Position numbers and translations under genes: made by a program. The notes under the pieces are model-generated. The model did no database searches, was not told where the DNA came from, and saw only the letters and a program-made list of their open reading frames with translations. This document shows positions 1 through 8,838 of a stretch of 64,000 bases of DNA, in pieces. Location: NCBI GenBank assembly GCA_903891085.1, contig CAITDJ010000051.1:1-64000 (forward strand). Direction: 5' to 3'. This DNA comes from an uncultured Bacteroidota bacterium. GTDB lineage: Bacteria; Bacteroidota; Bacteroidia; Bacteroidales; F082. Every line of letters begins with the position of its first letter. The stretch's first letter is position 1.

Positions 1-1
1 G

Positions 2-76
2 ATTGAGCCAATGGCAAATTATCATATGCTTGAATACAAGTTTTTTAATAAAAACCACGACGAAATCAAGATTTGA
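2..76 (+). CDS. C-terminal end of an unidentified protein (5' end outside window)
   Basis: An open frame enters from the left edge and stops with TGA at 74-76. Its 24 residues are mixed and charged and end in NHDEIKI, which looks like a real protein end rather than noise. A good intrinsic terminator follows 41 bases later, as expected after a gene. Too little is visible to name a family. Confidence 0.45.
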   Translation: MEPMANYHMLEYKFFNKNHDEIKI

Positions 77-117
77 ACGTTGATGAACTGATTATTAACG
101 TAATAATAACCTAAAAT

Positions 118-151
118 TCCCGGTGGTGCTTTGTACTTCCGGGATTTTTTT
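118..151 (+). terminator. Rho-independent terminator upstream of trpS
   Basis: TCCCGG at 118-123 pairs with CCGGGA at 139-144 around a 15-base loop and is followed directly by seven T residues (145-151). It would end the transcript of the gene entering from the left edge and insulate trpS, whose -7 box begins 14 bases downstream. Confidence 0.7.
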
Positions 152-164
152 CATGAATAATTTC

Positions 165-172
165 TACTTTTG
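165..172 (+). promoter_or_regulatory. Bacteroidota -7 box (TACTTTTG) for trpS
   Basis: TACTTTTG matches TAnnTTTG exactly. It ends only five bases before the trpS start codon at 178, so transcription would begin at or within a few bases of the ATG. I see no TTG at the usual -33 spacing. Confidence 0.55.
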
Positions 173-177
173 CCGAT

Positions 178-1173
178 ATGGAAATAGTATTAAGCGGAAT
201 CAGACCCACAGGAAACCTGCACCTTGGCAATTATTTTGGTGCTGTGAAAAATTTTATAAAAATGCAGGAAGAGAACAAGTGTTTCTTCTTTATAGCAGAT
301 TATCATTCACTTACAACACATCCAACCCCTGCTGACCTGCATGGAAATGTGAAACAGGTGTTGGTTGAATACCTGGCAACAGGCCTTGATCCTGAAAAAT
401 CGACGATTTATATTCAGAGCGACTTGCCTGAAATTGCAGAGTTGTATCTTATTTTGAACATGAATGCTTATATGGGTGAGTTGGAGCGTGTTACAACCTT
501 CAAGGAGAAAGCCCGTAAGCAACCTGAGAATGTGAATGCCGGATTGCTGACATACCCAAGCCTGATGGCAGCCGATATCATTATTCACAAAGCCAGCAAA
601 GTGCCGGTTGGCAAGGATCAGGAACAGCATCTCGAAATGACCCGGACTTTTGCCCGCCGTTTTAACCGTATGTATAAGGAAGATTTTTTTCCGATTCCAA
701 CAGCGTATAATTTTGGCGAAGAACTGGTGAAAGTTCCCGGTTTGGATGGCAGTGGAAAAATGGGCAAATCAGAAGGTGAAGGCAATGCTGTGTTTTTGGC
801 AGATGACCCAACAACAATTCGTAAAAAAGTGATGCGGGCATTGACCGATGCCGGTCCGACTGAGCCAAATCAGCAAAAACCAGACTATATAGATAATTTA
901 TTCAGTTTGATGAAACTAGTTTCAAGTCCAGATGCAGTTGCTTTTTTCCATGAACAATACAACAAATGTGCGATTCGTTACGGAGATATGAAAAAGCAAC
1001 TGGCCGAAGATATTATTGTTTTCACCGAGCCGGTTCGCCAACGTATAATTGAATTATCGAATAATCCGGAATATTTGAGCAAAGTGGCACGTATGGGAGC
1101 CGAAAAAGCACATGAAAGTGCACGTAAAACAATCGGTGAAGTGCGTGAGATTATTGGTTTCAGGGCTTTTTAG
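178..1173 (+). CDS. trpS: tryptophanyl-tRNA synthetase
   Basis: Cytoplasmic class I aminoacyl-tRNA synthetase that charges tRNA-Trp with tryptophan using ATP. The 331 residues match the usual length of compact bacterial TrpS. The HIGH-type signature is HLGN at residues 15-18 after SGIRPTGN, and the KMSKS loop is KMGKS at 194-198, a common TrpS variant. The start at 178 puts SGIRPTGN at the normal N-terminal position. The gene has its own -7 box and an upstream terminator, so it is probably transcribed separately from the gene at the left edge. About 150 bases with short intergenic repeat words separate it from hflX. I see no T-box or other attenuator. Confidence 0.96.
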   Translation: MEIVLSGIRPTGNLHLGNYFGAVKNFIKMQEENKCFFFIADYHSLTTHPTPADLHGNVKQVLVEYLATGLDPEKSTIYIQSDLPEIAELYLILNMNAYMGELERVTTFKEKARKQPENVNAGLLTYPSLMAADIIIHKASKVPVGKDQEQHLEMTRTFARRFNRMYKEDFFPIPTAYNFGEELVKVPGLDGSGKMGKSEGEGNAVFLADDPTTIRKKVMRALTDAGPTEPNQQKPDYIDNLFSLMKLVSSPDAVAFFHEQYNKCAIRYGDMKKQLAEDIIVFTEPVRQRIIELSNNPEYLSKVARMGAEKAHESARKTIGEVREIIGFRAF

Positions 1174-1333
1174 TATAAGTTAAAAATGCATAATTAAAAG
1201 TGCAAAGTGCAAAATGACATGGAAAAAGAGATAATCGGTTCGGAAGTGATCCATATTTCCAATGTCTTACCACAAGACAGGAGACTTTTTTCTTGCCACT
1301 TCCATCTTCCCACTTAATTAATTGTTAAGCATT

Positions 1334-2542
1334 ATGATTGCAAAAGATATAAAAGAAACCGGTCCGGAAAGGGCAGTATTGGTTGGCCTTGCCACCTATG
1401 AGCAGAATCGGGAAAAGGCGGATGAATACCTTGATGAGCTGGAGTTTCTGGTCGAAACTGCCGGTGGTATTGTTGTTCAGCGGTTTATACAGGGCATCGA
1501 CAGACCAAACAGCAGAACCTATGTGGGTAGCGGTAAACTTGAGGAAATTGCTGCCTATGTAAAAGCTGAAAATATTGATTTGGTTGTTTTTGATGACGAA
1601 TTGGGAGGATCGCAAATACGAAATATTGAGGCTGAACTTGAATGTAAAATTCTGGATCGTACCAATCTGATACTGGATATTTTTGCCAAAAACGCACGGA
1701 CTTCTTATGCCAAAACACAGGTGGAACTGGCTCAGCTGCAATATGTTTTACCACGATTGACCCGTATGTGGACCCACCTCGAACGCCAGCGTGGGGGGAT
1801 TGGATTCCGTGGACCGGGTGAAACCGAAATTGAAACCGACCGAAGGATCATCCGTACAAAAATCACTTTGCTGAAAGAACGGTTGAAAGAAATTGACACA
1901 CAGCAATTTACGCAGCGTAAAAGTCGTGTTAATCTTATTCGTGTCGCATTGGTTGGCTACACCAATGTCGGTAAATCGACGATCATGAATTTGGTAAGTA
2001 AATCAGATCTGCATGCCGAAAATAAACTCTTTGCAACACTCGATACCACTGTTCGCAAGGTGGTGATTGATAACCTGCCATTTTTGTTAAGCGATACGGT
2101 TGGTTTCATTCGAAAATTGCCACATGGATTGATTGAATCCTTCAAATCGACGCTCGATGAGGTGCGTGAATCGGATATTCTGTTGCATATCGTCGATATT
2201 TCCCATCCTGAATTTGAATCACAGATCGAAACAGTTAACCAGACATTACAGGAGATTGGCGCATCAGATAAAAAAATAATATTGGTTTTCAATAAGATAG
2301 ATGCATATCGCTATGAGAAAAAGGATGAGGATGATTTGTCACCAATAACAAAACGGAATTTCTCACTCGAAGAAATGCAAAAGCATTGGGTGGCACAAAC
2401 AAGTGCCACATGCATATTTATTTCTGCCACCGAAAAACAAAATTATCATCCTTTCAGAGATTTACTCTACAACGAAATAAAGGATATGCATGCCATCCGT
2501 TATCCATTTGATAATTTTTTATACACGGTTGAAGAAGGCTAA
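1334..2542 (+). CDS. hflX: HflX family ribosome-associated GTPase
   Basis: GTPase of the TRAFAC/Obg-HflX group, which in characterised bacteria binds the 50S subunit and can split stalled or hibernating ribosomes. With an ATG start at 1334 it has 402 residues. The N-terminal HflX domain carries the glycine-rich GFRGPGETEIETDRR stretch. The GTPase domain has G1 GYTNVGKST (about 208-216), G3 DTVGF (254-258) and G4 NKID (320-323). A TTG four codons upstream (1322) could lengthen it slightly, but the ATG is preferred. lnt follows after 37 bases containing the repeat word AAAGTT. Confidence 0.94.
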   Translation: MIAKDIKETGPERAVLVGLATYEQNREKADEYLDELEFLVETAGGIVVQRFIQGIDRPNSRTYVGSGKLEEIAAYVKAENIDLVVFDDELGGSQIRNIEAELECKILDRTNLILDIFAKNARTSYAKTQVELAQLQYVLPRLTRMWTHLERQRGGIGFRGPGETEIETDRRIIRTKITLLKERLKEIDTQQFTQRKSRVNLIRVALVGYTNVGKSTIMNLVSKSDLHAENKLFATLDTTVRKVVIDNLPFLLSDTVGFIRKLPHGLIESFKSTLDEVRESDILLHIVDISHPEFESQIETVNQTLQEIGASDKKIILVFNKIDAYRYEKKDEDDLSPITKRNFSLEEMQKHWVAQTSATCIFISATEKQNYHPFRDLLYNEIKDMHAIRYPFDNFLYTVEEG

Positions 2543-2579
2543 AGTTCAAAGTTAAAAGGTTAAAGTTCTAACTCTATTT

Positions 2580-4202
2580 ATGAAAAAAATACACCTGATC
2601 GGATTGTCCTTGTTAAGCAGCGTTTTGCTCAGTTTATCGTGGCCTTCAAACGGCTTCGCTCCACTCATATTTATCGCATTTGTTCCTTTGTTTTTCGTGC
2701 AGGATTATATTGGAAATCCGGAAACGAAAAACAGGAAACTTTCCGTTTTTCGGTTGGCTTACCTTAGTTTTTTGGTTTGGAATATACTCACAACCTGGTG
2801 GATATGGAACTCAACGGGTATTGGTGCGATCGCAGCTATTATGCTAAACTCCTTATTTATGGCAACCACATTCTGGTTGTTTCATCTCACCCGTAAAAAA
2901 CTTTACGGGAATCAGGGAGGAATGTTTTTGTTGTTATTTTACTGGTTGAGCTGGGAGTACCTGCATTTGAACTGGGATCTGAATTGGCCATGGCTCAATC
3001 TTGGACATGTTTTTGTTACACAGCATACCTGGATTCAATGGTATGAGTATACCGGCGTTCCCGGTGGCACGATTTGGGTTTTATTAATGAATATTCTTGC
3101 CTTTAATGCTACCAAATCCGCCTTAAAATTTCAAAGTAACAAGCGTCAGTTTTACATCAGTGTAAGTGCATTTCTTGCGCTTTGGATCTTACCGGTTGTG
3201 ATTTCAATGCAGATGTATTCTTCCTATATCGAGACTGGCAAAGAGACTGAAATTGTGGTCGTGCAACCAAATGTTGATCCATACAACGAACAGTTTGAAC
3301 TTGATCCTGCAAGTGTGATTGAACGAAATCTGGGTCTTGCCGCTTCGGCCATGTCGCCAAATACTGACTTTATATTAAGTCCCGAATCGGCCATTCAGGA
3401 ACAAATCTGGGAGGAAAGAATGCAGAGTTCAAAGGCTCTGAAACAAATGCAGGAATTTGTGAATCAATACCCACATGTTTCCTATGTGATTGGCGCAAGT
3501 ACTTTTGGTATTGTGCCGCGAGGTCATGAAAAGGACCATGCTGCCCGGAAATTTCTGAGTGCGGACAGTTATTACTATGCATATAATACAGCTTTTTGCA
3601 TTGATTCGACAAATAATTACAAGCTTTATCATAAATCGAAACTAACACCAGGAGTGGAAATGATGCCATCCTGGTTTTTCCTTCGCCCGCTAAAAAATTA
3701 CGCGATCAATCTGGGTGGCACTTTTGGCACCTTGAAGATTGACAATGAATACAGGATTTTCACCAATACCCATGCCGGTGTTTCGGGTGCTCCTTTGATT
3801 TGTTACGAATCGGTTTATGGTGAATTTGTCACCGGATTTGTGCGCAATGGTGCCAACATCATTTTTATAATTACCAATGATGGCTGGTGGGGAAACACTC
3901 CCGGCCACAAACAACATTTCGATTTTTCGGTATTGCGAGCCATCGAAACAAGGCGGTCTATAGCCAGATCAGCAAACACTGGTATTTCGGCATTTGTTGA
4001 TCAACGGGGAGATGTTTATCAGAAAACGCCTTACTGGGAGAAAGCTGTAATCAGGCAGAAACTGAGAACAAACGACAGGCTCACGTTCTATGTGAAACAT
4101 GGCGATTACCTTTCACGCGCCGCCGTGATATTAACAATAATCGCTTTTATTGCTGCTGTAGTACGAACTTTTATCAAAAGAAGAAAAACTACCGTTTCAT
4201 GA
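2580..4202 (+). CDS. lnt: apolipoprotein N-acyltransferase
   Basis: Inner-membrane enzyme that transfers an acyl chain from phospholipid to the N-terminal cysteine of apolipoproteins, the last step of lipoprotein maturation. The 540 residues show an N-terminal block of membrane helices (about 1-215), a nitrilase-like periplasmic domain and a C-terminal anchor helix (about 510-530). The triad expected of the CN-hydrolase fold is visible: Glu269 in SPESAIQE, Lys352 in YHKSKL and Cys408 in CYES. The stop codon overlaps the start of the next gene, indicating translational coupling. Its substrates would include the lipoproteins encoded at 16.1, 33.2 and 49.7 kb. Confidence 0.95.
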   Translation: MKKIHLIGLSLLSSVLLSLSWPSNGFAPLIFIAFVPLFFVQDYIGNPETKNRKLSVFRLAYLSFLVWNILTTWWIWNSTGIGAIAAIMLNSLFMATTFWLFHLTRKKLYGNQGGMFLLLFYWLSWEYLHLNWDLNWPWLNLGHVFVTQHTWIQWYEYTGVPGGTIWVLLMNILAFNATKSALKFQSNKRQFYISVSAFLALWILPVVISMQMYSSYIETGKETEIVVVQPNVDPYNEQFELDPASVIERNLGLAASAMSPNTDFILSPESAIQEQIWEERMQSSKALKQMQEFVNQYPHVSYVIGASTFGIVPRGHEKDHAARKFLSADSYYYAYNTAFCIDSTNNYKLYHKSKLTPGVEMMPSWFFLRPLKNYAINLGGTFGTLKIDNEYRIFTNTHAGVSGAPLICYESVYGEFVTGFVRNGANIIFIITNDGWWGNTPGHKQHFDFSVLRAIETRRSIARSANTGISAFVDQRGDVYQKTPYWEKAVIRQKLRTNDRLTFYVKHGDYLSRAAVILTIIAFIAAVVRTFIKRRKTTVS

Positions 4203-5206
4203 TGGAGTCAGTTATAAATTCAACTGAACCAATCATTTATCTTGGCCCATTTCAGGGTATTACGGATGTGTTTTATCGCAATTTATTCAGACAATATGTT
4301 GGCGGAATCGACAAATATTATACACCTTTCTTTACTGGATTTGTCAACTTTTCGGCAGGAAGAGCAAGAGTTTCTGAGATTGATCCTGATTTAAACGATG
4401 TAGAAACAACTGTTCCTCAGATTCTGAGTAAAGATGCGGATGAAATTATTCATTTTGCTGAGCGATGTAAAGTGTTGGGATATAAAGAGATAAACTGGAA
4501 TCTGGGATGTCCTTATCCACGTGTTGCCAATAAAAAAAGAGGTTCGGGTTTACTGTCACATCCCGATGTAATAGAATCAATTTTAGGCAGGCTTGATGGC
4601 AATCTGGCAATAGGCATGGGAGTCAAATGCCGGCTTGGATATCTGTCGGCAGATGAATTCGATAAGTTGCTGCCTGTTTTTAACAGCTTCCCGCTCACCG
4701 AGTTGACAGTACATGCCCGTATTGGAAAACAGTTGTATAAAGGTTCGGTCTATGAGTCGGATTTCATTCAGTTGATTGGCAAAACGAATGCAAATCTGGT
4801 GTATAACGGTGATGTGTTTTCAGTGCGTGATTATAATCATTTCAACGAAGCATTTCATTCCTTAAAATATTGGATGATTGGCAGGGGATTGTTGGCCAAT
4901 CCTTTTCTGGCACTCGAAATGAAAGACCATTGCATTTTAAATAATGACGAAAAAAAGGAAATCGTCAGGAAATTTATGCATGAACTTTTTCAGATTCGGT
5001 TGAAAAATGCCAACGGAAATTTAAGTGCATTGGGTCGGATGAAAGAACTTTGGTCATATTTGGTTTGGTCGTTCGGTTCGCCGCTGATTGCCTGGCGGCT
5101 GATTCGCAAAGCCCGGAATCTGGAAGAATATGAAAGTGCAGTGAATGAGGTGTTTTCGGAGCTTGGCTGGAAAGGATTTGGATTCGAATCGGATAGATCC
5201 TGGTAA
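4199..5206 (+). CDS. tRNA-dihydrouridine synthase (Dus family)
   Basis: FMN-dependent TIM-barrel enzyme that reduces uridine to dihydrouridine in tRNA. The 335 residues open with the flavin-binding sequence LGPFQGITDVFYR. The catalytic cysteine is Cys104 in NLGCPYPRVANKK, where Dus enzymes usually have NxGCP. HARIGKQLYKG and a late GRGLLANPFL match the substrate and phosphate-binding parts of the barrel. The ATG overlaps the lnt stop by four bases; a second ATG at 4202 is possible. I cannot assign DusA, DusB or DusC, although the short length and missing C-terminal extension fit a DusC-like form. Confidence 0.88.
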   Translation: MMESVINSTEPIIYLGPFQGITDVFYRNLFRQYVGGIDKYYTPFFTGFVNFSAGRARVSEIDPDLNDVETTVPQILSKDADEIIHFAERCKVLGYKEINWNLGCPYPRVANKKRGSGLLSHPDVIESILGRLDGNLAIGMGVKCRLGYLSADEFDKLLPVFNSFPLTELTVHARIGKQLYKGSVYESDFIQLIGKTNANLVYNGDVFSVRDYNHFNEAFHSLKYWMIGRGLLANPFLALEMKDHCILNNDEKKEIVRKFMHELFQIRLKNANGNLSALGRMKELWSYLVWSFGSPLIAWRLIRKARNLEEYESAVNEVFSELGWKGFGFESDRSW

Positions 5207-5227
5207 TCAGTGACTTGAAATACTATG

Positions 5228-5259
5228 TTGAATCGTACGTTTTTTTTATTGTATCTTTA
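5228..5259 (+). promoter_or_regulatory. Putative promoter for the two-component operon
   Basis: TTG at 5228-5230, a 21-base spacer and TATCTTTA at 5252-5259, one mismatch from TAnnTTTG. The kinase ATG lies 16 bases downstream at 5276. Confidence 0.45.
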
Positions 5260-5275
5260 GAAAAACTTTTCTGCA

Positions 5276-6772
5276 ATGGCACGACCGAAAGTAAATTTCA
5301 ACATCAGTTACAATATGGTTGTATGGGCCATGGTAACTTTCTCAATCTTATTGGCCGGTGGTTATTTTATGATTTCATATATTTATGAAATTCAGGATGA
5401 TAACAATGTTTTGATTCAGGAAAATGTAAAAAGCGCCGGTGTTGCCAAAGAGATAAAACTTTCTTTATACAGTATCAGGGCGGCATCACTAACCTATCTT
5501 TTCGATCGTAGTCCCGAAAGAATCGCAGAACTGCAGCAGAAACAGAATGAGTTTCTTCTGATATTGGAGAAATTGAAAGAATCGGCCAATTCGACAGAAG
5601 CAGATATGTTGTTTCAACAGATTTCTGCCTTGTTTTCGAATTACCAGCAAACACTTAAGAATGCGCTTGAATTGCACAGGATTGGCAGGATTTCACAACC
5701 CAATGCACTTATCGTGCATGCCAGTAACGATTTGATCAGAACAATTGACGAAAAAGCCAACAGTTTTCTTGTTACCAACGAGAATACCCAGGCCGAGTTG
5801 CGAAATAGTATTTTGAAGAATGACGACCTCATCCGGAAAGCAACCACCACTCTGGGTATAGGAGGTACGATTTTGGGACTCATTCTTGGTTGGCTTATTG
5901 CACGCATCATCATCAATCCGATTTATAAACTTGTGTTGAAAGTGCGTGATGCCGCAGGCAGCGAGATGGTTGAGCATATACGTATGTCGCCAGGCAAAGA
6001 GTTGGAAGAACTTGATCTGCATATTAACAGGTTGATTGGACGCATCAATAAAGCCCAGGAGGACTTGCAAAAAAACAGGGCATTACTCGAACGATCGAAT
6101 AAATTTGCCGCCATCGGGAAAATTGCACCAGCCCTGGCTCATGAAATTCGGAATCCGCTTACCTCTGTTAAGTTGTTGATATATACGATGATGCAGGAAG
6201 ATGATGTTGGAAAGGAAAGACTCCACGATTTTGAAATCATCACACACGAAATCAGCCGCGTGGAAGGGTTTTTGCAAAATTTTTTGAAATATGCCCGCCC
6301 GGCAAAGCCACAACTACAATCTGTTGATATTGAATCCGTAATCCAGGATGTGCTCTATCTGATGTCAGCCCAATTGAAACAGAATAATATTGAGGTAGTT
6401 GAAAATTATAATCCGAAGGGCTTTGTTATTACCATTGACCCTGATATGATTAAGCAGATCCTGATGAATCTCATCCGGAATGCACTTGAATCGATGGGAA
6501 ACAATGGTGAATTGTTGGTATCAATCAAAGTGAAACCTGATGAAAAAGCCATAAAATTTTTGCAGCTTTCGGTCAGCGACACAGGTCCGGGCATCCCAAA
6601 TGATATTCTTGAAACCTTGTTCGATCCTTTTGTAAAGGGAAAAGACCAGGGAATTGGGTTGGGATTATCTATTTCGCAGCGGATTGCGGAATTACATCAG
6701 GGATGGATAAGTGCCACGAATAACTCAGGAAAAGGTGCAACATTTACTGTCCATTTGCCGGTAAATCAATAA
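5276..6772 (+). CDS. membrane sensor histidine kinase with HAMP domain
   Basis: Sensor kinase of a two-component system whose regulator follows three bases later. The 498 residues contain an N-terminal membrane helix (about 13-35), an extracytoplasmic helical sensor region (about 40-195), a second membrane helix (about 200-222), a HAMP linker, a HisKA domain with phospho-acceptor His289 in ALAHEIRNPLTS, and an ATPase domain with N box NLIRNALESM, G1 DTGPGIP and G2 GIGLGLSI. The sensor is a four-helix-bundle type without PAS or Cache motifs, so the ligand cannot be predicted. Pairing with an NtrC-type regulator suggests control of sigma-54 promoters. Confidence 0.93.
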   Translation: MARPKVNFNISYNMVVWAMVTFSILLAGGYFMISYIYEIQDDNNVLIQENVKSAGVAKEIKLSLYSIRAASLTYLFDRSPERIAELQQKQNEFLLILEKLKESANSTEADMLFQQISALFSNYQQTLKNALELHRIGRISQPNALIVHASNDLIRTIDEKANSFLVTNENTQAELRNSILKNDDLIRKATTTLGIGGTILGLILGWLIARIIINPIYKLVLKVRDAAGSEMVEHIRMSPGKELEELDLHINRLIGRINKAQEDLQKNRALLERSNKFAAIGKIAPALAHEIRNPLTSVKLLIYTMMQEDDVGKERLHDFEIITHEISRVEGFLQNFLKYARPAKPQLQSVDIESVIQDVLYLMSAQLKQNNIEVVENYNPKGFVITIDPDMIKQILMNLIRNALESMGNNGELLVSIKVKPDEKAIKFLQLSVSDTGPGIPNDILETLFDPFVKGKDQGIGLGLSISQRIAELHQGWISATNNSGKGATFTVHLPVNQ

Positions 6773-6775
6773 TAT

Positions 6776-8194
6776 ATGGAAATCAGAAAGATACTCATCG
6801 TTGACGATGAAGAGTTTGTCAGGTATTCGTTTAAAAAGCTATTTAAGGAACCAGGTTACCAGATTACGGAAGCTGCCAATGGATTGGAAGCCCTTTCGCA
6901 AATAAAAAGTGTGGAACCTGATCTGGTACTTATGGATATTGAAATGCCCGGCTTAAGCGGACTCGAGACCATCCAGCGTGTGAAAGCCGCCCATCCTATG
7001 CTTCCTGTAATTATCATGACGGCATATGGTACAACCGAACGAGTGATAGCTGCTATGAAATATGGCGCTTTCGAGTACCTTGAAAAACCATTTGATGTTG
7101 CCCGTTTGAAAACAACGATTCTTGAGGCACTCGAAACAAAACGATTCTCAGATGAAGAGAATCGTGTTGATATACTGCCAGCCGATACACACTCCGGTGA
7201 GCAGATTATCGGTTCAAGTTCAGCGATCAAGGAAGTGTATAAAATGATTGGCAAGGTGGCCGCCAGTGATGTGAGTGTGCTGATCACCGGCGAAAGTGGT
7301 ACTGGTAAAGAACTTATGGCTAAAGCAATACATCGTTACAGCGATCGGTCCGACAAGCCATTTATTGCCATCAATTGTGCCGCCATTCCTGATAGTTTGC
7401 TGGAGAGCGAGCTTTTTGGTTTTGAAAAAGGAGCATTTACTGATGCTTCGCATAGTAAAGAAGGAAAGTTTGAAATTGCTGACAAAGGAACTTTGTTTTT
7501 GGATGAGGTGGCTGATATGAGTCTCACCTTGCAGGCAAAGCTATTGCGTGTATTGCAGGAAGGAACTTTTGAACGTATTGGCAGCAATAAAACAGTAAAG
7601 GTGAGTGTGCGTGTTATTTCGGCCACCAATAAAAACCTGGAGGCTGCAATCGCTTCCAAACAGTTTCGCGAAGATTTGTATTACCGGTTGAAGGTGGTCA
7701 ATCTCACCTTGCCACCCTTGCGCATGCATCCTGAAGACATTCCGCAGCTTACAAATTATTTTCTGTCGCGCTATTGCCGTGAGATGAAGATACCGATGGT
7801 AAGTGTTCCTCCCGAAACCATGGAACAGTTGCAACGTAATACATGGCCGGGAAATGTGCGTGAACTCGAAAATCTTCTCAAAAGGGCATTACTACTCAAT
7901 AAGAACAATGTAATTACACCCGATCTGGTAACGGTGGTGCAACGCGCATTGCCTCAATCAGATCAGGTTATTTCATCGAATCCGTTTGCATCGATGATTC
8001 CCGAAAATCTGGCTGCATACGAAGGAAGACTCTTTAAATTTGTTATCGATCAGGTTGAAAAGGAATTGATTGAAAAGGCCCTCGCCCATACAAGGGGCAA
8101 TCAGGTGAAAGCAGCCAAACTACTTGGTATTTCGCGTGCTATGCTGGTCGAAAGGATTGAGAAATATGATCTGAGAAGCAGTATAGCAGAATAA
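6776..8194 (+). CDS. sigma-54-dependent response regulator (NtrC family)
   Basis: DNA-binding transcription activator, partner of the kinase just upstream. The 472 residues show an N-terminal receiver domain (1-120) with acidic pocket DD10-11 and phospho-acceptor Asp54 in LMDIEMPG, a sigma-54 AAA+ domain (about 145-380) with Walker A GESGTGKE (172-179) and Walker B TLFLDEVADM, and a Fis-type helix-turn-helix near the C terminus (AAKLLGISRAMLVERI). The sigma-54 contact loop reads GAFTDA (219-224) rather than the canonical GAFTGA. The linker between receiver and AAA+ domain is ordinary. The gene ends four bases before the convergent small ORF. Confidence 0.94.
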   Translation: MEIRKILIVDDEEFVRYSFKKLFKEPGYQITEAANGLEALSQIKSVEPDLVLMDIEMPGLSGLETIQRVKAAHPMLPVIIMTAYGTTERVIAAMKYGAFEYLEKPFDVARLKTTILEALETKRFSDEENRVDILPADTHSGEQIIGSSSAIKEVYKMIGKVAASDVSVLITGESGTGKELMAKAIHRYSDRSDKPFIAINCAAIPDSLLESELFGFEKGAFTDASHSKEGKFEIADKGTLFLDEVADMSLTLQAKLLRVLQEGTFERIGSNKTVKVSVRVISATNKNLEAAIASKQFREDLYYRLKVVNLTLPPLRMHPEDIPQLTNYFLSRYCREMKIPMVSVPPETMEQLQRNTWPGNVRELENLLKRALLLNKNNVITPDLVTVVQRALPQSDQVISSNPFASMIPENLAAYEGRLFKFVIDQVEKELIEKALAHTRGNQVKAAKLLGISRAMLVERIEKYDLRSSIAE

Positions 8195-8197
8195 TAA

Positions 8198-8338
8198 TCA
8201 GTTCTTTTTATCTTTCAGCTGATGGTCTTTAAAATAATGATCCAGTTTAAAGATTCTCCCTATTTCGTTCGCTATTACGAATACAATGAAGATACCTGCT
8301 AAGAATCCGGCTGAAAGCATGTAAATATTCGTCGACAT
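8198..8338 (-). CDS. small single-pass membrane protein (46 aa), unknown function
   Basis: From the ATG at 8338 this frame encodes 46 residues: a short polar start, one hydrophobic helix of about 20 residues (AGFLAGIFIVFVIANEIG), then a basic tail ending in DKKN. Longer reading frames would need a TTG start and add an unlikely N terminus. It converges on the response regulator with a gap of only three bases, so both stops abut. The composition is typical of real small membrane proteins, but I recognise no family and no promoter match is visible upstream. Confidence 0.5.
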   Translation of the reverse strand: MSTNIYMLSAGFLAGIFIVFVIANEIGRIFKLDHYFKDHQLKDKKN

Positions 8339-8838
8339 GATACCACAATTATTTTGACTCCTTTGCCAGGTTAGTGCCTTTGTAACACCACAATACAAAA
8401 TTGCATTGTAATTTATAAGTGTTTTGAAAGGAATAACAGAGATGGTATAAAGATTTTATAAACCCGAAAATGGGATAATTAATTCAGAATGAAGCAATAA
8501 TCTATTTCAAACTTCTTGAGGAATCAATCGTATTGATAATCATATTCGACTATTTTACGGCTGTTTCCCAAGTTATTGCGCAACGTTGTTGCATGGTGCA
8601 ACAGATTATTTAGATTTCAAATATCGACCTCAAAATGACTATCCTATAAAACAGACAGAATTTACCCTGTTTGGTTCAGTTTTTAATGTCCGCATAATGG
8701 ATAAAAAGTAGAATATTATTGAGTGGCTTGTGATTTCATATTCAATACTTGCGTTTAAAAACATGATTCAAAAGTTTTCAAAAGGATCAGTACGAGGTTA
8801 TTAATGAAGTTGCTTACTTTTGTGATAAACCCTGAGTT
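8339..8838. other. Gene-free stretch between small ORF and methyltransferase
   Basis: About 500 AT-rich bases with no convincing gene. One feature stands out: GTTGCA and TGCAAC arms around TGG at 8588-8602, beside TTGCGCAA, forming a weak hairpin. A 42-codon open plus-strand frame through 8488-8613 lacks a start codon and resembles no protein I know. The right end holds the methyltransferase -7 box. Confidence 0.5.
8815..8822 (+). promoter_or_regulatory. Bacteroidota -7 box (TACTTTTG) for the methyltransferase gene
   Basis: TACTTTTG matches TAnnTTTG exactly and lies 16 bases before the ATG at 8839. No TTG is seen at the matching -33 distance. Confidence 0.5.

Noticed and set aside
7296-7520. 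Plus and minus ORFs overlapping the response regulator and other long genes
   Set aside because: They are alternative-frame shadows without start context, promoter or protein-like composition.
8588-8602. Small GTTGCA/TGCAAC hairpin
   Set aside because: Six-base arms in a long spacer, not near a start or stop; likely chance.
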